Below are positions 22,733 through 34,436 of a DNA stretch of 64,000 nt, in pieces. This DNA is from Pomphorhynchus laevis. Lineage: Eukaryota > Acanthocephala > Palaeacanthocephala > Echinorhynchida > Pomphorhynchidae. The position numbers were made by a program, and so were the translations under genes. Below the pieces are notes generated by a model. The model was given only the letters and a program-made list of their open reading frames with translations, was not told the DNA's origin and did not search any database. Every line of letters starts with the position of its first letter. Positions within the stretch are counted from its first letter, which is position 1. The DNA lies in the NCBI GenBank assembly GCA_012934845.2, contig WNNJ02002964.1:29881-93880 (forward strand). Direction: 5' to 3'.

Positions 22733-25700
22733 TCACAAATACGGAAAAGCAGCTTTCCCCATGGCATCCTCCATCCGTAATTTCTTTTTGAATTCGTTGA
22801 TATTGCTACTGCACACTGTTGACTCTCCAAGCCTATTCCACAGAGATACAACTCGCCGATCAAATTGGACAGCTCGTGATTTTCTTATCCTTTCATGTCG
22901 CAGGGTTAAACCATGGCCTCGGAGGATATTGGATGAGCGCAAATGAAGACAATCTAAATGTGAATCAGGTCCACCTGATTCACAGTTTGTCAAATGAATA
23001 CAGATTGTCAAATGAAGACAATCTAAACTGTTAATCAGGTCCACCTGATTCACAGTTTTGTTTTGTTGTGGTCATGTAAGCGTGCGCTGGCACGCATTTG
23101 CCACCTTAAAATAAATCCTTATTTTTTAATCTCGAAGTGGATGATCCAAATCATTAATAATTTGCCAGACCATACTCATATCGATGTACCGGCGGGTCCA
23201 CGTGACAGTCTCAAGTCTAAGTGCTTTTAATCGATCAGGGTACGACAAAAATTTCAGTTGCGGTGCTAGCTTGGTAGCTCTATGAAGTACCCTCTCTGAA
23301 CTAATATGTTCTTTTGAATTTTGTGGATACACACACGGCGCAGCATATAGAAGACGGCTCAACACATGAGCAAAGATTATCGGACGTAGGGCAAATTGAT
23401 TGAGTGCAATGAAAGTGCGTCGAAGTTGACCGATTATCCCCAACGCATTTGAACAAGCATGTTCAGTATGTGTGACGGTACTCAAATCACTGTTTATCCA
23501 CACTCCCAAGTCCTTATATTTGTTCACTCGTTCTATATCACTGCTTTGAAAGCTATAATTAACTAAAAATTGAGCATTTCCGCAACGAACACGTAAATGT
23601 TTGCATTTTGATATATTTACAATCAACCTATTGAGCAGAGCCCAATTTTCGACTTCATCGATATCCCGTTGCAGTTTGACTATATCATTGGGTGAACGAA
23701 TTGCCCGCCAGATTTTCAAATCGTCTGCATATAAAAGCATTCGAGAATCAATAAATTCCGGGATATCGTTGATGTAGACAATAAATAACAATGGACCCAA
23801 TACTGAACCTTTAGGCACTCCTATATTACATGGCCGCGAAGAAGAGTAAAAATTATCTACATGCACACAATAACTACGATTGCTTAAAAACGATTCAATC
23901 TATCTAACAAGCAAAAATGGAATGCCACTTTTCTCTAGTTTATTTAGGAGGAGTCTATGGTCTACTCTGTCAAATGCCTTAAAGAAATCGAAGAATATGA
24001 TGTCAGTAGCAATTGATACGGCTTTATTAGCTGACCAATCAAGATGGGCAGCGAGTAGATTAGTAACTGTCGAATAACCCTTACGGAAACCATGTTGCTC
24101 AGAAGCTATTACATTATTCTCACTATAAAACTTGACCATATAACCATGTATAATTCGCTCTAACATTCTACAACATAAGCAAGTAATACTTACTGGTCTA
24201 TAATTGTCTACTGAAGATCTATCACCCTTTTTGAAGATAGGGTGAATGATCGATTGTTTCCACTCTTTTGGAAGATTCGTATCAATAATAGATTATCGAA
24301 ATAAGTTACAAAGTGGTGTATATATTGAGTCTGCTATTCGACGAAGATATATCGAAGGTAACAAATCAGCACCTTTGGAGTTTGTCTCTTTAAGACGATG
24401 CAGTTCAGCTAAAACTTTCTCAGGAGTTATCAAATTAGCTATGTCTAAACTAGGATATGAAACACTAGCACCTCTTATCGTCTCACTGTTCTGGATAGGT
24501 TCAGAATACTCGTTTGTAGTCTCTTTGTACAAGTAAAAATGCCTTGAGAACATCTCAGCAAGGTCGTCTTCAATAACGCTATCAAAATATTGGCCAATTG
24601 TTTTATTAGCGTTCCTACTACTATTCACATATAGAAAGAGAGCTTTGGGATCATGTCTACAACTATGAGCTAGACCATTTTCAAATAAATAGCGCTTATG
24701 TCGCTTTAAAGAATTGAAGAAATTTCTCGCCTGCTTATAAACACCATATTCACAAAACCCACCCTTAAAGCATTTGAAACTAAAGTCACGAGCCTTCATC
24801 GCAGTAGCCAGCTCAGTATCAAACCAACGAGCGCTTTTCCGACTAGTCTTAGACTTCAAAGGTGAGAATTTTACCATTAGATAATAAAGCGTCACGCGAA
24901 AATGATCCCAGGCCTTGTCAACTCCGACAACAGCCGGATCAGGCCAACTTACTCTATGCAGCTTTGATGTAATAACATCATAGTTCGCCCGAAAAACATT
25001 AATCTGACGTTTGTACCGAGCATGATGAAACACCCTCATTTGTATATTTAGCAAAACTTTAACTACACAGTGATCAGACAAACCAACAGGAGAATCATAT
25101 TGGATACTACTGATTAATTGACTGTTTGTCGATAGGCAAAGATCAAGAAGGGAAGAACTACAACTTGAAAAGCGAGTATGTACATCAACAAACTGAGCAA
25201 GACCACAATAAGCAAAACACTTTATAAGGTTACAAGATTCACTATCACAAGTAGGAAGAACCGTATTCGAAGTCCATTCAACATCTGGCATATTCAGATC
25301 CCCAATTATCACAGTATCACAATCTCCTCGCGTATACAACTCTATCTCTTCAATGAGTTTCTTAGATATTGCATTAGTAGCACGATACACAAGACCCAGT
25401 ATGATGGGTGAGCTGTTATGAAACTTCACCTGACACCACAAACTATCAACTCTATCAATAGACGACTTACTCGAAACGCGCATCTTAACTTCGTCTCTCA
25501 TAAAGAGAGCTACGCCACCACCCCTACCCCCTATCCGATCACTACGGAACAAAGAATAGCCTGGGATGGATACCTCAGCATCGGATACATCACAATTAAG
25601 CCAAGATTCTGTAATAGCAACTATAATTGGATTAACAGACTCGATCCTAAACTTTAGCTCATCGACTTTCTGTAATAAGCTCCGAACATTACAATAAAAT

Positions 25701-25900
25701 ATACTATGACTTTTATTCACACCAGTGCGAGTAATAATATCATCTCTAGCAATCTGACACACTTCAGATCCCAAATCAGCTAGGCACTTATATGCTGTAA
25801 GACCTTGCCAAAACCCTCCACATTCATGAGATGCGATACATCTAGTGGGGACCAACTGATTCGAATGCGTCGCCCCACTACTTGAAAAGTTTGCACACAT
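22733..25900 (-). pseudogene. CR1-like LINE ORF2, two stops and one insertion
   Basis: Endonuclease (YCNVRSLLQKV, AITESW, GGGVALF, VIIGDLN, GLSDH) and RT (FFDFFKAFDRV, GVPKGSVLGPLLF, LLYADDLKIW) lie in one frame, interrupted by stops at 24293-24295 and 23900-23902. GVPQG reads GVPKG and FSKAFD reads FFKAFD, so decay is under way. Coding stops at 23126 inside an inserted L2-like tail. The expected C-terminus (LRSSNILRGHGLTLRHERI, then WNRLGEST) continues at 22.73-22.95 kb. The product would nick and reverse-transcribe at the target site. Confidence 0.85.
22956..23127 (+). mobile_element. L2-like 3' tail inserted in CR1-like ORF2
   Basis: Ends with GCGTGCGCTGGCACGC, then ATTTGCCACCTTAAAATAAAT, the L2-like tail. 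It is flanked by AATCT at 22951-22955 and 23128-23132, a short target-site duplication; removing the insert rejoins CR1 coding HPLRD to CLHLRSS. Inside, a segment of about 70 bp with the palindromic TGAATCAGGTCCACCTGATT is present twice. Confidence 0.7.
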
Positions 25901-26937
25901 AGATTGCTCTCACCAAGTGCAACACGAGATGCAAGTTCTTTCTTAGCTTGAAACAATTTCTCCCTTTGAAGAGCGTCAAGATCTTTTAAGAGACTAACAT
26001 GGGATCCTTTTAAACGATATGAATTCCGAAGAATTAACTCAGCATGTGACTGCTCTCTAAATACGGCCTTGAGTAAACGCGGCCTATTACTAAGTGTATC
26101 ACGCTTACCCAGTCGAAATAATGCAACGAGTTTAACACGTTTGACAATATCCACATTGCAAGAACCAAGTACCTGCGTCAATATAAATCTCACACTCTGG
26201 ACGTCTTCGTTAAGACGTACTTGTGCGTTCTCAAATAAAGATTCTCTTACATTGGCCAGAATAACAGATCTACATCGATCAGCGGTGTGTTTCCTATTAT
26301 TACCAATTTGCAATTCGAGACTGTCACGTGACACTGCGGATAGTGTATGTTGACTTATCGTTGACGCTTGTTCCTTCTTTTTGACAGTCCCATTATCAGA
26401 CATATGACCATGATTCAAAACCTGACAATATGTATTTTCATCATTAGTAACATCAGGTAAATGCACTGGAAAATCCATGGCTACAGTCTCACCCTCTACA
26501 GTTAAATCTATATTCATTGGATTATTTGCAAGATTTGAGGAGGGATATATAGAGTTAAGACTTGAGGAGGGATATATAGAGTTAGAATAGCTTCCATCAC
26601 TATGACTGGAATTTTCAACATTCTTAGTAGATTTGGAAATAAGAACTTCCTTACTGTGACCGGCACTTGTGTTTTTTGGAATTGGTGGAGCTGATATGGG
26701 TCCAAGAGAATTACAACTCGACTGACCGACAACCAAGGGGGTAGATTCCGTCTTCAAATCATTTATCAAAGATGCGCAGCAGTACCCGCAGTAGAAAGAT
26801 GCATTAGACAGAGCTGTTTTTTCCCCGGGAACTGAAACACTTGTCCACACATGACAATCTTCACTTGAACACCGAACCTGATAATCCACGAACTTGGCAG
26901 CATCACCTCGCTTTGTAGTCTTCCTCTGTTTGACCAT
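25780..26937 (-). CDS. CR1-like LINE ORF1 protein, open (385 aa)
   Basis: Begins MVKQRKTTKRGDAAKF. The C4 finger has Cys 23, 28, 50 and 53 with HVWTSV between the pairs. A Ser/Asn-rich middle contains a 27-bp tandem duplication (26533-26586) that repeats NSIYPSS. The C-terminal domain shows RSVILANVRESL, ALFRLGKRD, RPRLLKAVF, SLLKDLDALQREKL and GESNLCVQTFQVV. It should bind the element RNA, as in CR1-type ORF1. The last 121 nt overlap ORF2. Intact, so decay of ORF2 is recent. Confidence 0.85.
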   Translation of the reverse strand: MVKQRKTTKRGDAAKFVDYQVRCSSEDCHVWTSVSVPGEKTALSNASFYCGYCCASLINDLKTESTPLVVGQSSCNSLGPISAPPIPKNTSAGHSKEVLISKSTKNVENSSHSDGSYSNSIYPSSSLNSIYPSSNLANNPMNIDLTVEGETVAMDFPVHLPDVTNDENTYCQVLNHGHMSDNGTVKKKEQASTISQHTLSAVSRDSLELQIGNNRKHTADRCRSVILANVRESLFENAQVRLNEDVQSVRFILTQVLGSCNVDIVKRVKLVALFRLGKRDTLSNRPRLLKAVFREQSHAELILRNSYRLKGSHVSLLKDLDALQREKLFQAKKELASRVALGESNLCVQTFQVVGRRIRISWSPLDVSHLMNVEGFGKVLQHISA

Positions 26938-27149
26938 TATATGTATGTATATTCAGACTTTATCAGAGTAAAGTCTCTTGTGTAGATTTCAATAAAGATT
27001 GTGTAGGTTCTTCTGGTATAGGTTTTTAGGTTTAGGTTCTTCCAATTTAGGTTCTTTGTAAGTAGTTAATATGTATAACAAGATAGTTTAAACTCCTAAT
27101 TAATACAGATTTTTCCGCGAGCGTAGCGATTGTGTATATTATTTTTAAG

Positions 27150-27262
27150 TATTTAACAATCAAGACAATTTTAGCTAGTGTTGACAATTTTAGCTATTGT
27201 TGTTACCTATTATACAACGACTTGCCGATGGCACGTATTTGAAAACTAAATAAAGATAAAGA
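27150..27262 (+). mobile_element. Possible short-element 3' tail
   Basis: GACTTGCCGATGGCACGTATTTGAAAACTAAATAAAG resembles the hairpin plus A-rich ends of the L2-like and short elements in this window. No body is recognisable. AT-rich inverted words (ATAAAGATA/TTATCTTTAT) follow to 27.33 kb. Confidence 0.3.
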
Positions 27263-27514
27263 TATTATCATATATCATGATAATTTATATAATAAAGATA
27301 TTATCTTTATTTATCAATAAAGATAATTTACTCAATTTTCGAACGTTAATGAATTGATCATGAATAATGTTCGAATTGATTAACAGTGATGTTTGAAAAT
27401 TAAACAAATTATGTGCATTTATCTGGTTTGAGGTTTCCTTTAAATAATATCAATCGAAGAGAACCACAACGGAAAGCTTAAAGTATAAATACTGTATAGA
27501 CCTCCTTATTTTTT

Positions 27515-27718
27515 CTAAATTTCAATGTTACATATCATGAAATATATGAATCCTTTGAATCTGCTAAATTTTACGGTTGGCATTGAATAATTCACTGACG
27601 TAAGAAGCGACGTGAGTGGTATTACATCGGTTTCAGCTTTACTTTTATTATCGTCACTATTTATAGTGACTAGAGTGTAGCCAAGTTCAAGATTGTAGTC
27701 ATCGCAACGCATATTCAT
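27515..27718 (-). other. Unassigned 67-codon ORF
   Basis: Starts MNMRCDDYNLELGY and ends in PTVKFSRFKG and a hydrophobic tail. Composition looks protein-like, but I recognise no family and see no clear splice sites. It may be a piece of a retroelement or a host exon. Confidence 0.15.
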
Positions 27719-27734
27719 ATAGTAACCAACGACT

Positions 27735-28050
27735 ATTCTTCGTTAAAGGAGCCCTGATGCTCATCAGTTATATCCAATTACAGGTGTTCCTCTAGGGTCC
27801 CCACTTTCTCCAATCTTATTTCTTGCTACCTCAATTGTTCTGTTTTAACTATTTCAACGTGATCAACATCTAGTGGTATACGCTGATCATACCATATCCC
27901 TGTTTTCTGGACGCAGGTACAAAGACGTAGTCTCGGACATCAGCCTATTCCTTTTAAGAGTCGGCTTTCTTTTATCAGTTACCCATATCCAATCTTATTT
28001 TAGACTCCTCCAAATCGCAGGTGGTTGTCATTCATGGCGCTTTATTTGAT
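27735..28050 (+). mobile_element. Fragment of the CCHC-type LINE (RT palm)
   Basis: Encodes HQLYPITGVPLGSPLSPILF and VVYADHTISLFSGRRYKDVV, the same palm region as 20.38-20.66 kb (HQFYPITGKPQGSPLS, VEYADDTTALFSGHRCKDV). Broken and short. Confidence 0.7.
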
Positions 28051-28054
28051 AACT

Positions 28055-31000
28055 AACCTTGAATAAGTATCTACACATGCGAATGCAAAAGGATACCTGG
28101 AATATTCATCGACTACCGTTAATAAGTATTACTTGTTCGAGTTTAAAGGAAGGGGTCCCTTGAAGTCTATTGATAATCGCTCGAATAGTTCCAATGCTTT
28201 TATGAGATCAGTCTTAAAAAGTTTGAAAATACGAGGTTTTAACAATGAATTTGCTTGCCTGAGAACTAAGAGATAGCTGTTATAAGTATTAACTGTTAAT
28301 ACTGTTGATAGCTGTTATAAGTATTTAAGTAATAGCTGTTAATAAGTATTACTTGTTCGAGTTTAAAGGAAGGGGTCCCTTGAAGTTGATTGATAATCGC
28401 TCGAATAGTTCCAATGCTTTTATGAGAGCAGTCTTAAAAAGTTTGAAAATACGAGGTTTTAACAATGAATTTGCTTGCCTGAGAACTATGAGATAGCTGT
28501 TATGATTGCACGAGATGATGTAATTGACTAACTCCTTGATGGTATAAATATTAATGGATCTCTTTTAAAAGGGCTCTGTTGATTGAAGTATCCATTTGAA
28601 TATGATTAAACGTCTCTAGACATCGAATATGCTTCTTCATTAAGATCTAGAGAATCGAGAAAGATCGACACGCTGTCCTTGTACTTTTTCGTTTTTGATT
28701 TTGTTCTTATGGATACGATTGAAAATGAAAGAGACAGACCGTTGGTCAGTTAGTAAGTTAAAGGTTCGTCCCGACAGGTAATGTATCTAGTGACGAACAG
28801 ACTCTACAATAGCAAAAACCTATTTTCCTATCGATACTAAATTGAAGGCGCGTTTACCAAGACAATGAGAACAGAATACAACGGTTTTTCTTTGCTGGGT
28901 TAATACCGCGCCAGATGCATCTGTTTCGACTGTAAATGGTAATGAAAAATCGATTGGGCATAATGTGGCGATTGCAATTTTTACGAATAGGCTCAAACGC
29001 ATGAAAGGCTTCTTTAGGTGATGGGAAATTTAGAATAGCTAGAGGTGAATGGTGCGAAGATAAACGTCGTAATCAAACTCCGACTACTTCTCGTAACTTT
29101 TCGTCTCATCACTGTTGGCTCCGCATTGTTTATCAACCTTCCTTTCTTAGACGACACTTGCCCACCTCTCTATAACTGCGTAACCGTAATTCTCTCTTAC
29201 TCTACGTTCCCAATTACTCTAAAAACTACGGTCTCCGATCCTTTATCGTCGCCGCCCCACTCACCTGGAATCAACTCCATCTCGACGTCCGCCGCGCTTC
29301 CTCCTTTATCACATTCAAACACCTCCTCCGATCATAAATTGAAGGCGCGTTTACCAAGACAATGAGAACAAAATACAACGATTTTTCCTTGCTGGATTCA
29401 AATCGCGCCAATCTCCTGATCAGATGCATCTGTTTCGACTGTAAATGGCAATGAAAAATCGATTGGGCATAATGTGGAGGTTGTTATTTTTTACGAATAG
29501 GCTCAAAAGCATGAAAGGCTTATTTAGGTGATAGGAAATTTTGAACATTAGATAGAGGTTGAACAAGTTGAGAGTAATTACGTACCCATTTCGAATAGTG
29601 CGAGAATAAACGGAGTGTACGTTATAATTGTTTTTGGTTACAAGGAAATTTTAGATCATATAGAGCCTTTACACGAGTTTGATCATTACGCTTTGGTCCA
29701 TTGTCAATACAGAGTAATGTTGTACTTAGAATTTAAAAGAATTATCTGGTTATAAATACTTACAATCAATTCAATCAGTTCCATATAAATTCATGGACAA
29801 ACATCGATAAAGACAAACATCGAGTAAAGACAAGCATCGATAAAGACAAACATCGAGTTTGTTTGGTGAATTGGATAATAGCTTTGGAATTATTTTCAGA
29901 GCTATTATTAAACGAGTTGGACGTCCTGGCCCAACTCGTTTGGAACGAGTTGGGCCAGTACGCTTTATTCCATTGCCAATTCGATATCCTAAAATAACTG
30001 TTTTTGTTAACCATACACTTATTTTCATTGAGATTTGTTGTACTTAAAGGCAGTTTATTGGAATTTCTCAAGATTAAGATCGTGTTGTTGGGTTGCTCCA
30101 CAAATGATGATCTCGTGAGTACGCATATCATTTATTATCCTTTGAAAAGCAGCCACTGCGTTTGTTAAGCCAAAAGAAACTCTTCTGAACTGATATAATC
30201 TATCATCGGCTTCAAAGGCAGTCAAGTATTTTCCATCTTCTTTTAAGGGAATTTGATGGTACACACTTTTAAAGTCAAGTATGCTGAATACTTTGTTAGC
30301 CATATTTTTTATTTATAAGATTATCAATATTAGGTAGAGATATACATCATGGACAGTTTGTGTGTTGACTGTTTGTGAATAGTCGATGACAAGGCGCCAT
30401 TTTCCGTCTTTATGAACAACTAATATTTGAACCCGCCATGCCGATCGAATTGGTACAATGATGTTCACTGACAGCAACCGATTGATTTCCACAGCAATAT
30501 ACTTATTGTCACACTGGGTGTGGCGGCGAGAAGGCGTCGTGATAGGTTTCCACATTTTATGATCGTCTAGAGATAATGTCGGAGCAGGCAGCTCGACACT
30601 CGATAATTGTCCAACGATTAGTTGCTTTTCACTGACATTATTCAACAAATTAACAGATAAAAACCAGAATGAAGATTAATAAAAGGATGACCGAGGATGA
30701 TAATACAACACAACTTTGGCATAACCAGGAATGATACGTCTTTGTACTTATAAATACAATATAGGAATGTGAACGAGCAACGTTTACTGCAAATATAACT
30801 ATGAGCAGAATTGGCCATAGTGATTTTAACTAAATATGTCTCAGTATTTACCTATAATTTGCAAACTGTCTTTGGATCTATAAAATTTAATGAACTACCT
30901 ATATCGAATAACACTTTAACCGTATGATCACGTGCCTTAATGCCAATTATTAGACTGTTCAATTTTGAATGTAGTTGTAGTTTGCACTACCACTACAAAA

Positions 31001-31460
31001 ATAACATTAGAAATTACTAGCAGGGCATCGATGACGTTGATGTTTGCTAACTCCACAAAAATAACATTGGCTTCTGTATTTGGAATGAGTTACGACCAAA
31101 ACTTTTATTAAACTTATCACAATCCTTATAAGTAACGTCAACAACATTGTTCGAAACGGCATTAACTTGAAAATCTTAATGATGTTGGTAGGTGATCACT
31201 TGAACTTAAGCGGATTCTATAGTTCTTGCGATCTAGTTCTTTGATTCTATAGTTCTTGCGATTTTTGTTTATCAATTCCATCGGTATCGAGTATACGCTG
31301 CCGAATTTTGTTCGAATGCGGGACAGCGATGAATGAGTGGTCTACAAATATACCGGGCAGCTCGTACGCTGTCAATCTTTGGGCACTGACGTGCAAGGGT
31401 CTACAGATTTTCGATATACTGTGCCGTGTTCTGATCGTGTTACTGCTTATGTACAAAGGG
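28055..31460 (-). mobile_element. Ty3/Gypsy-like LTR retroelement fossil, internal region only
   Basis: Minus-strand remnants in pol order: an aspartic-protease-like segment near 30.85-30.96 kb, RT at 30.06-30.66 kb, RNase H at 28.82-29.04 and again at 29.34-29.56 kb, and integrase at about 28.06-28.26 and again at about 28.33-28.50 kb. Possible gag at 31.2-31.46 kb is uncertain. No LTRs were recognised. The copy is old, heavily broken (well over ten breaks) and rearranged, and carries an L2-like insertion at 29.06-29.33 kb. Confidence 0.75.
29060..29333 (+). mobile_element. L2-like LINE fragment, copy F, inside the Gypsy fossil
   Basis: Encodes IKLRLLLVTFRLI, FINLPFLDDTCPP and then, in another frame, LPPLSHSNTSSDH, matching the C-terminal part of copies at 32.7 and 41.1 kb. 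It lacks the hairpin tail. The duplicated RNase H segments of the fossil lie on both sides. Confidence 0.75.
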
Positions 31461-32215
31461 AGTGGCGTCTATACACGACACTAGTTGGTTTCACGAACGT
31501 ATTCGCCAGTGCTTCAATGGTAGAATCGAATGTACTATACATTCATCGATTTTGTCGAATAATTGGGCTAATACAGAAATTTTTAATACACAGTTTGTCT
31601 TTATCAACATTTAATTTCATGTGAGTACGAAATGATAAAATCGGTAACGCCAGTGTCGACATTCTCGTTCTGCATCTGCAGATCAGATAATAGCTTTAGA
31701 ATCGCAGGCTTGAATATAGAGTCCGTACTGTACATTTTGTGAATAAAATCGTAGTAACCAAAAATTGGATTTTATTCACAAATCTAACAAACATGCAAAA
31801 GTTATCAGCTTTGTTTTACGAAAATATCACCAACTTTTAAGCTGCAATCGGTACGTTGTCTGTAATAATAATTGTATAATTATATTGCAACCGCTTCGTT
31901 AGTGAACACGTGTATCATGAACTCGTAAACTCGTGTATCATAAATCGTGAACTCATGATCATGAATATTTACCAATATGAAATTAAAGCTTGTATATATC
32001 ACCATTTAATATTTAAATGTGATTTTTGATGCTATATGATGACGTTTTATGACGTTTGCCTCAGCTGTTCATATTATGCAAGACAATAATACAAACATAA
32101 CTTAATAGTTGTATCACATTATATATAAAAATAAATCAAATTAACCAGCGATTTGTGTCTGGTAGTAGCAAAGCATCGATTCCGCTAATATGCTTGAATT
32201 TATCCATCGATTCGT
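31461..32215. other. Unassigned DNA with a perfect inverted repeat
   Basis: No coding match. At 31736-31750 and 31768-31782 lies a perfect 15-bp inverted repeat (TTTGTGAATAAAATC and its complement) with a 17-base spacer. At 31.90-31.97 kb, CGTGTATCATGAACTCGT-type words recur. Confidence 0.5.
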
Positions 32216-32219
32216 CTTT

Positions 32220-33370
32220 AACTGTACTAGTGCTTAGTGAATTCCACAACTTCATATTTCAGCGGTTAAACTGTAGTGTTCTTGTATGAGCAATCCGCTG
32301 ACGCTCCAAAACTAAAGAATACCAATGTAAATACCGGTTTGATCGAACAGGGATAATGTCAGACAAAGCATGACGAGGCACATAAAAATCTTCAAAATCA
32401 AATACATTACATAAACACGGGGATGCATATAGTAAATGACTGAACCGTACGCGTTGATCGATGTTTTGAACATTTGTGAATCAAAGGAGTTAAATGTACT
32501 CGATAGAAGACCCACATTGCGATTCACCTTGGAGCACGTATACTCAGTATGATGCTTTGCCGAAGGGTTATTTGAAATCTAAACTCCAAGGTTCTTGAAA
32601 TGTTCCATCTAAGGCTACTGCCTTAGCCTTTTCGCCAATTCTCCAAAATCCATCATCCTACCCCTACAACAAATAATCAACACCGCCGTTCGAGTGCTCT
32701 TTCGTCTCCGTCGCTTCGACCACACATCCACATATTTTGCCCAACTCTCCTGGCCCACCATCCACATCCGCATCAAACTCCGCCTTCTTCTCGTTACCTT
32801 TCGTCTCATCGCTGTCGGCTCCCCATCGTTCATCAACCTTCCTTTCTTAGACGATACTCGCCCCACCTCGCTATCGCTTCGTTCCTGTCATACCCTCTTA
32901 CTCCACGTTCCTAATTACTCCAACAACTACGGTCTCCGATCCTTCCTCGTCGCCGCCTCACTCGCCTGGAATCAACTCCCTCTCGACGTCCGCCGCGCCC
33001 CTCCTTTATCACATTCAAACACCTCCTCCGTTCACACCTTCTCGACACCTGATTCACAGTCTTGTTTTGTTGTGGTCATGTAAGCGTGCTCTGGCACGCA
33101 TCTGCCACGTTAAAATAAATCATTTTTTTCATGAGTTTAATATATTCATCCTCAAGACGATAATTAAACTGAAAAATACTGTTTAATCCTTTAATATGTA
33201 GATGTGTTCATTTCTGAATGTTTATATCTAGACGATTTGCATGCGCCCAACTGGCAACTATGTCGACATCGTTTTATAATCACTCCAAATCTGTTAGCAC
33301 CCTTATCTGCCTCCAAACTTTCAAATAATCTACTTATGTGTTTGTGCTTATGTACTTACCCACAGCTATT
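32220..33370 (-). mobile_element. CR1-like RT fragment split by an L2-like insertion
   Basis: Minus-strand coding at 33.13-33.36 kb (NDVDIVASWAHANRLDINI, then FNYRLEDEY) continues at 32.22-32.61 kb (FKNLGV, YTCSKV, NRNVGLLSSTFNSFDSQMF). This is the thumb region after the RT palm. The L2-like copy G separates the two halves. Both halves are degenerate. Confidence 0.65.
32617..33125 (+). mobile_element. L2-like LINE 3' fragment, copy G
   Basis: Starts at the equivalent of DYCLSLFANSPKS and runs through VLFRLRRFDHTSTYFAQLSW, FRLIAVGSPSFINLPFLDDT and AASLAWNQLPLDV to the hairpin tail (GCGTGCTCTGGCACGC). Very close to copy H at 40.73-41.27 kb, including the truncation region, so both are probably young. 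Confidence 0.85.
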
Positions 33371-33599
33371 GTACCTTCGTGGCAGTGTTAGTGTTTCTTT
33401 TACAGTAGCCCGCTCAATGAGAACGTTAAGGACCTTACGAAGGTAAGTCATAATCGGTGACAAAAAGTTAGTCGTCAAATATTCGACAACATAGAGTAAA
33501 TCCTTCAAATAATCGACCGCCATCAATTGCCTGTGAGGCTCAATTTTCATTAGTACCGACTGCTAGTTCTAGACAATTTAAACTCTCCCAAGAAAGTTA
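33371..33599. other. Unassigned DNA
   Basis: A minus-strand frame (MKIEPHRQLMAVDYLK start) is open for 64 codons, but I recognise no family. It may be divergent LINE sequence. Confidence 0.2.
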
Positions 33600-34165
33600 A
33601 ACGTTATCTGAGGGGTGGTAAAAATCACTCAGCAACAATTCGCAAAGTAGATTGGATGACGATATTTAGCATCTTCACGATGTGTTTTCAAAAATTTTTC
33701 TTAATAGTGATGTGGATGTTGCGAAGTGTCTAAAAGTTCAGAAAGTTTTGACTAGGCAAGAAACTATTAGTTAATTCGAGACTTTTAAAAGCTCTTATTG
33801 ACTCAAAAGTTGTCAACTTCCTACTCAAGCATGCATTTAGATTATCAGTTTCTGATTTTCGTATACTTCACGATTTATCTACTTCAGATCGTTTGAGAAT
33901 ACACGAGGATTTCGATGAGCTGTACTTTCAGCTGGAAAGTGGCAAAAACAACCTGTGCCCTGAATTTTCGGGTGGTCAAGTGCCGTCCCACTGTCCGGTG
34001 GGCACCCTTACTTCTGTAGAGTCAGACGTCTGTTGGTTCGTTTGCAGGTTAATTAGTTGACTTCGTAAGCGTTACTGAGCGTGTCACAGTTTGCCATTAT
34101 ACGAACATTTTAGTCGGTCATTCAAATGTTCGCAGACTTCTGGCTCAGTTCTCTGAAATTAAATT
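33600..34165 (+). mobile_element. CR1-like fragment, ORF1 end plus endonuclease start
   Basis: Coding similar to the ORF1 C-terminus (LLKALIDSK, LLKHAFRLS, ILHDLSTSDRLRI, LESGKNNLC) continues into an endonuclease start (ILVGHSNVRRLLAQFSEIK), aligning with GYSNIRSLPAQLSEVQ of the intact 49-kb element. Short and broken. Confidence 0.65.
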
Positions 34166-34436
34166 ATAGTAGCATCGAAACGTTTATATGTATTTTGTAT
34201 GACCGAAACATAGCTACATGCCAGTATTTCGAATGATTGTGTTGTCATTCCTAACTTAAAAGAAGTTTGAGAAATAATTAACATACAAACAAAAATTTTA
34301 ACAGCTTAAACACACATTTAAACACTCTTGATAACTAACAACTTACATATAAGGCATAAATCAGAAAACGACTGATAACGATATTAAATTACAAGACGCA
34401 CCAAATTATCGGGATTGGGTTCATTTGGTTCAACAA

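Larger units (their letters stand above)
22648..27070 (-). mobile_element. Near full-length CR1-like LINE, copy B
   Basis: Contains ORF1 and ORF2 overlapping by 121 nt, a 3' UTR ending in AATAATAATA at about 22648-22660, and an A-rich 5' leader with three AAGAACCTA-type repeats upstream of ORF1 (26938 to about 27070; exact 5' end uncertain). ORF2 is interrupted near its C-terminus by an L2-like tail insertion. Confidence 0.8.
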
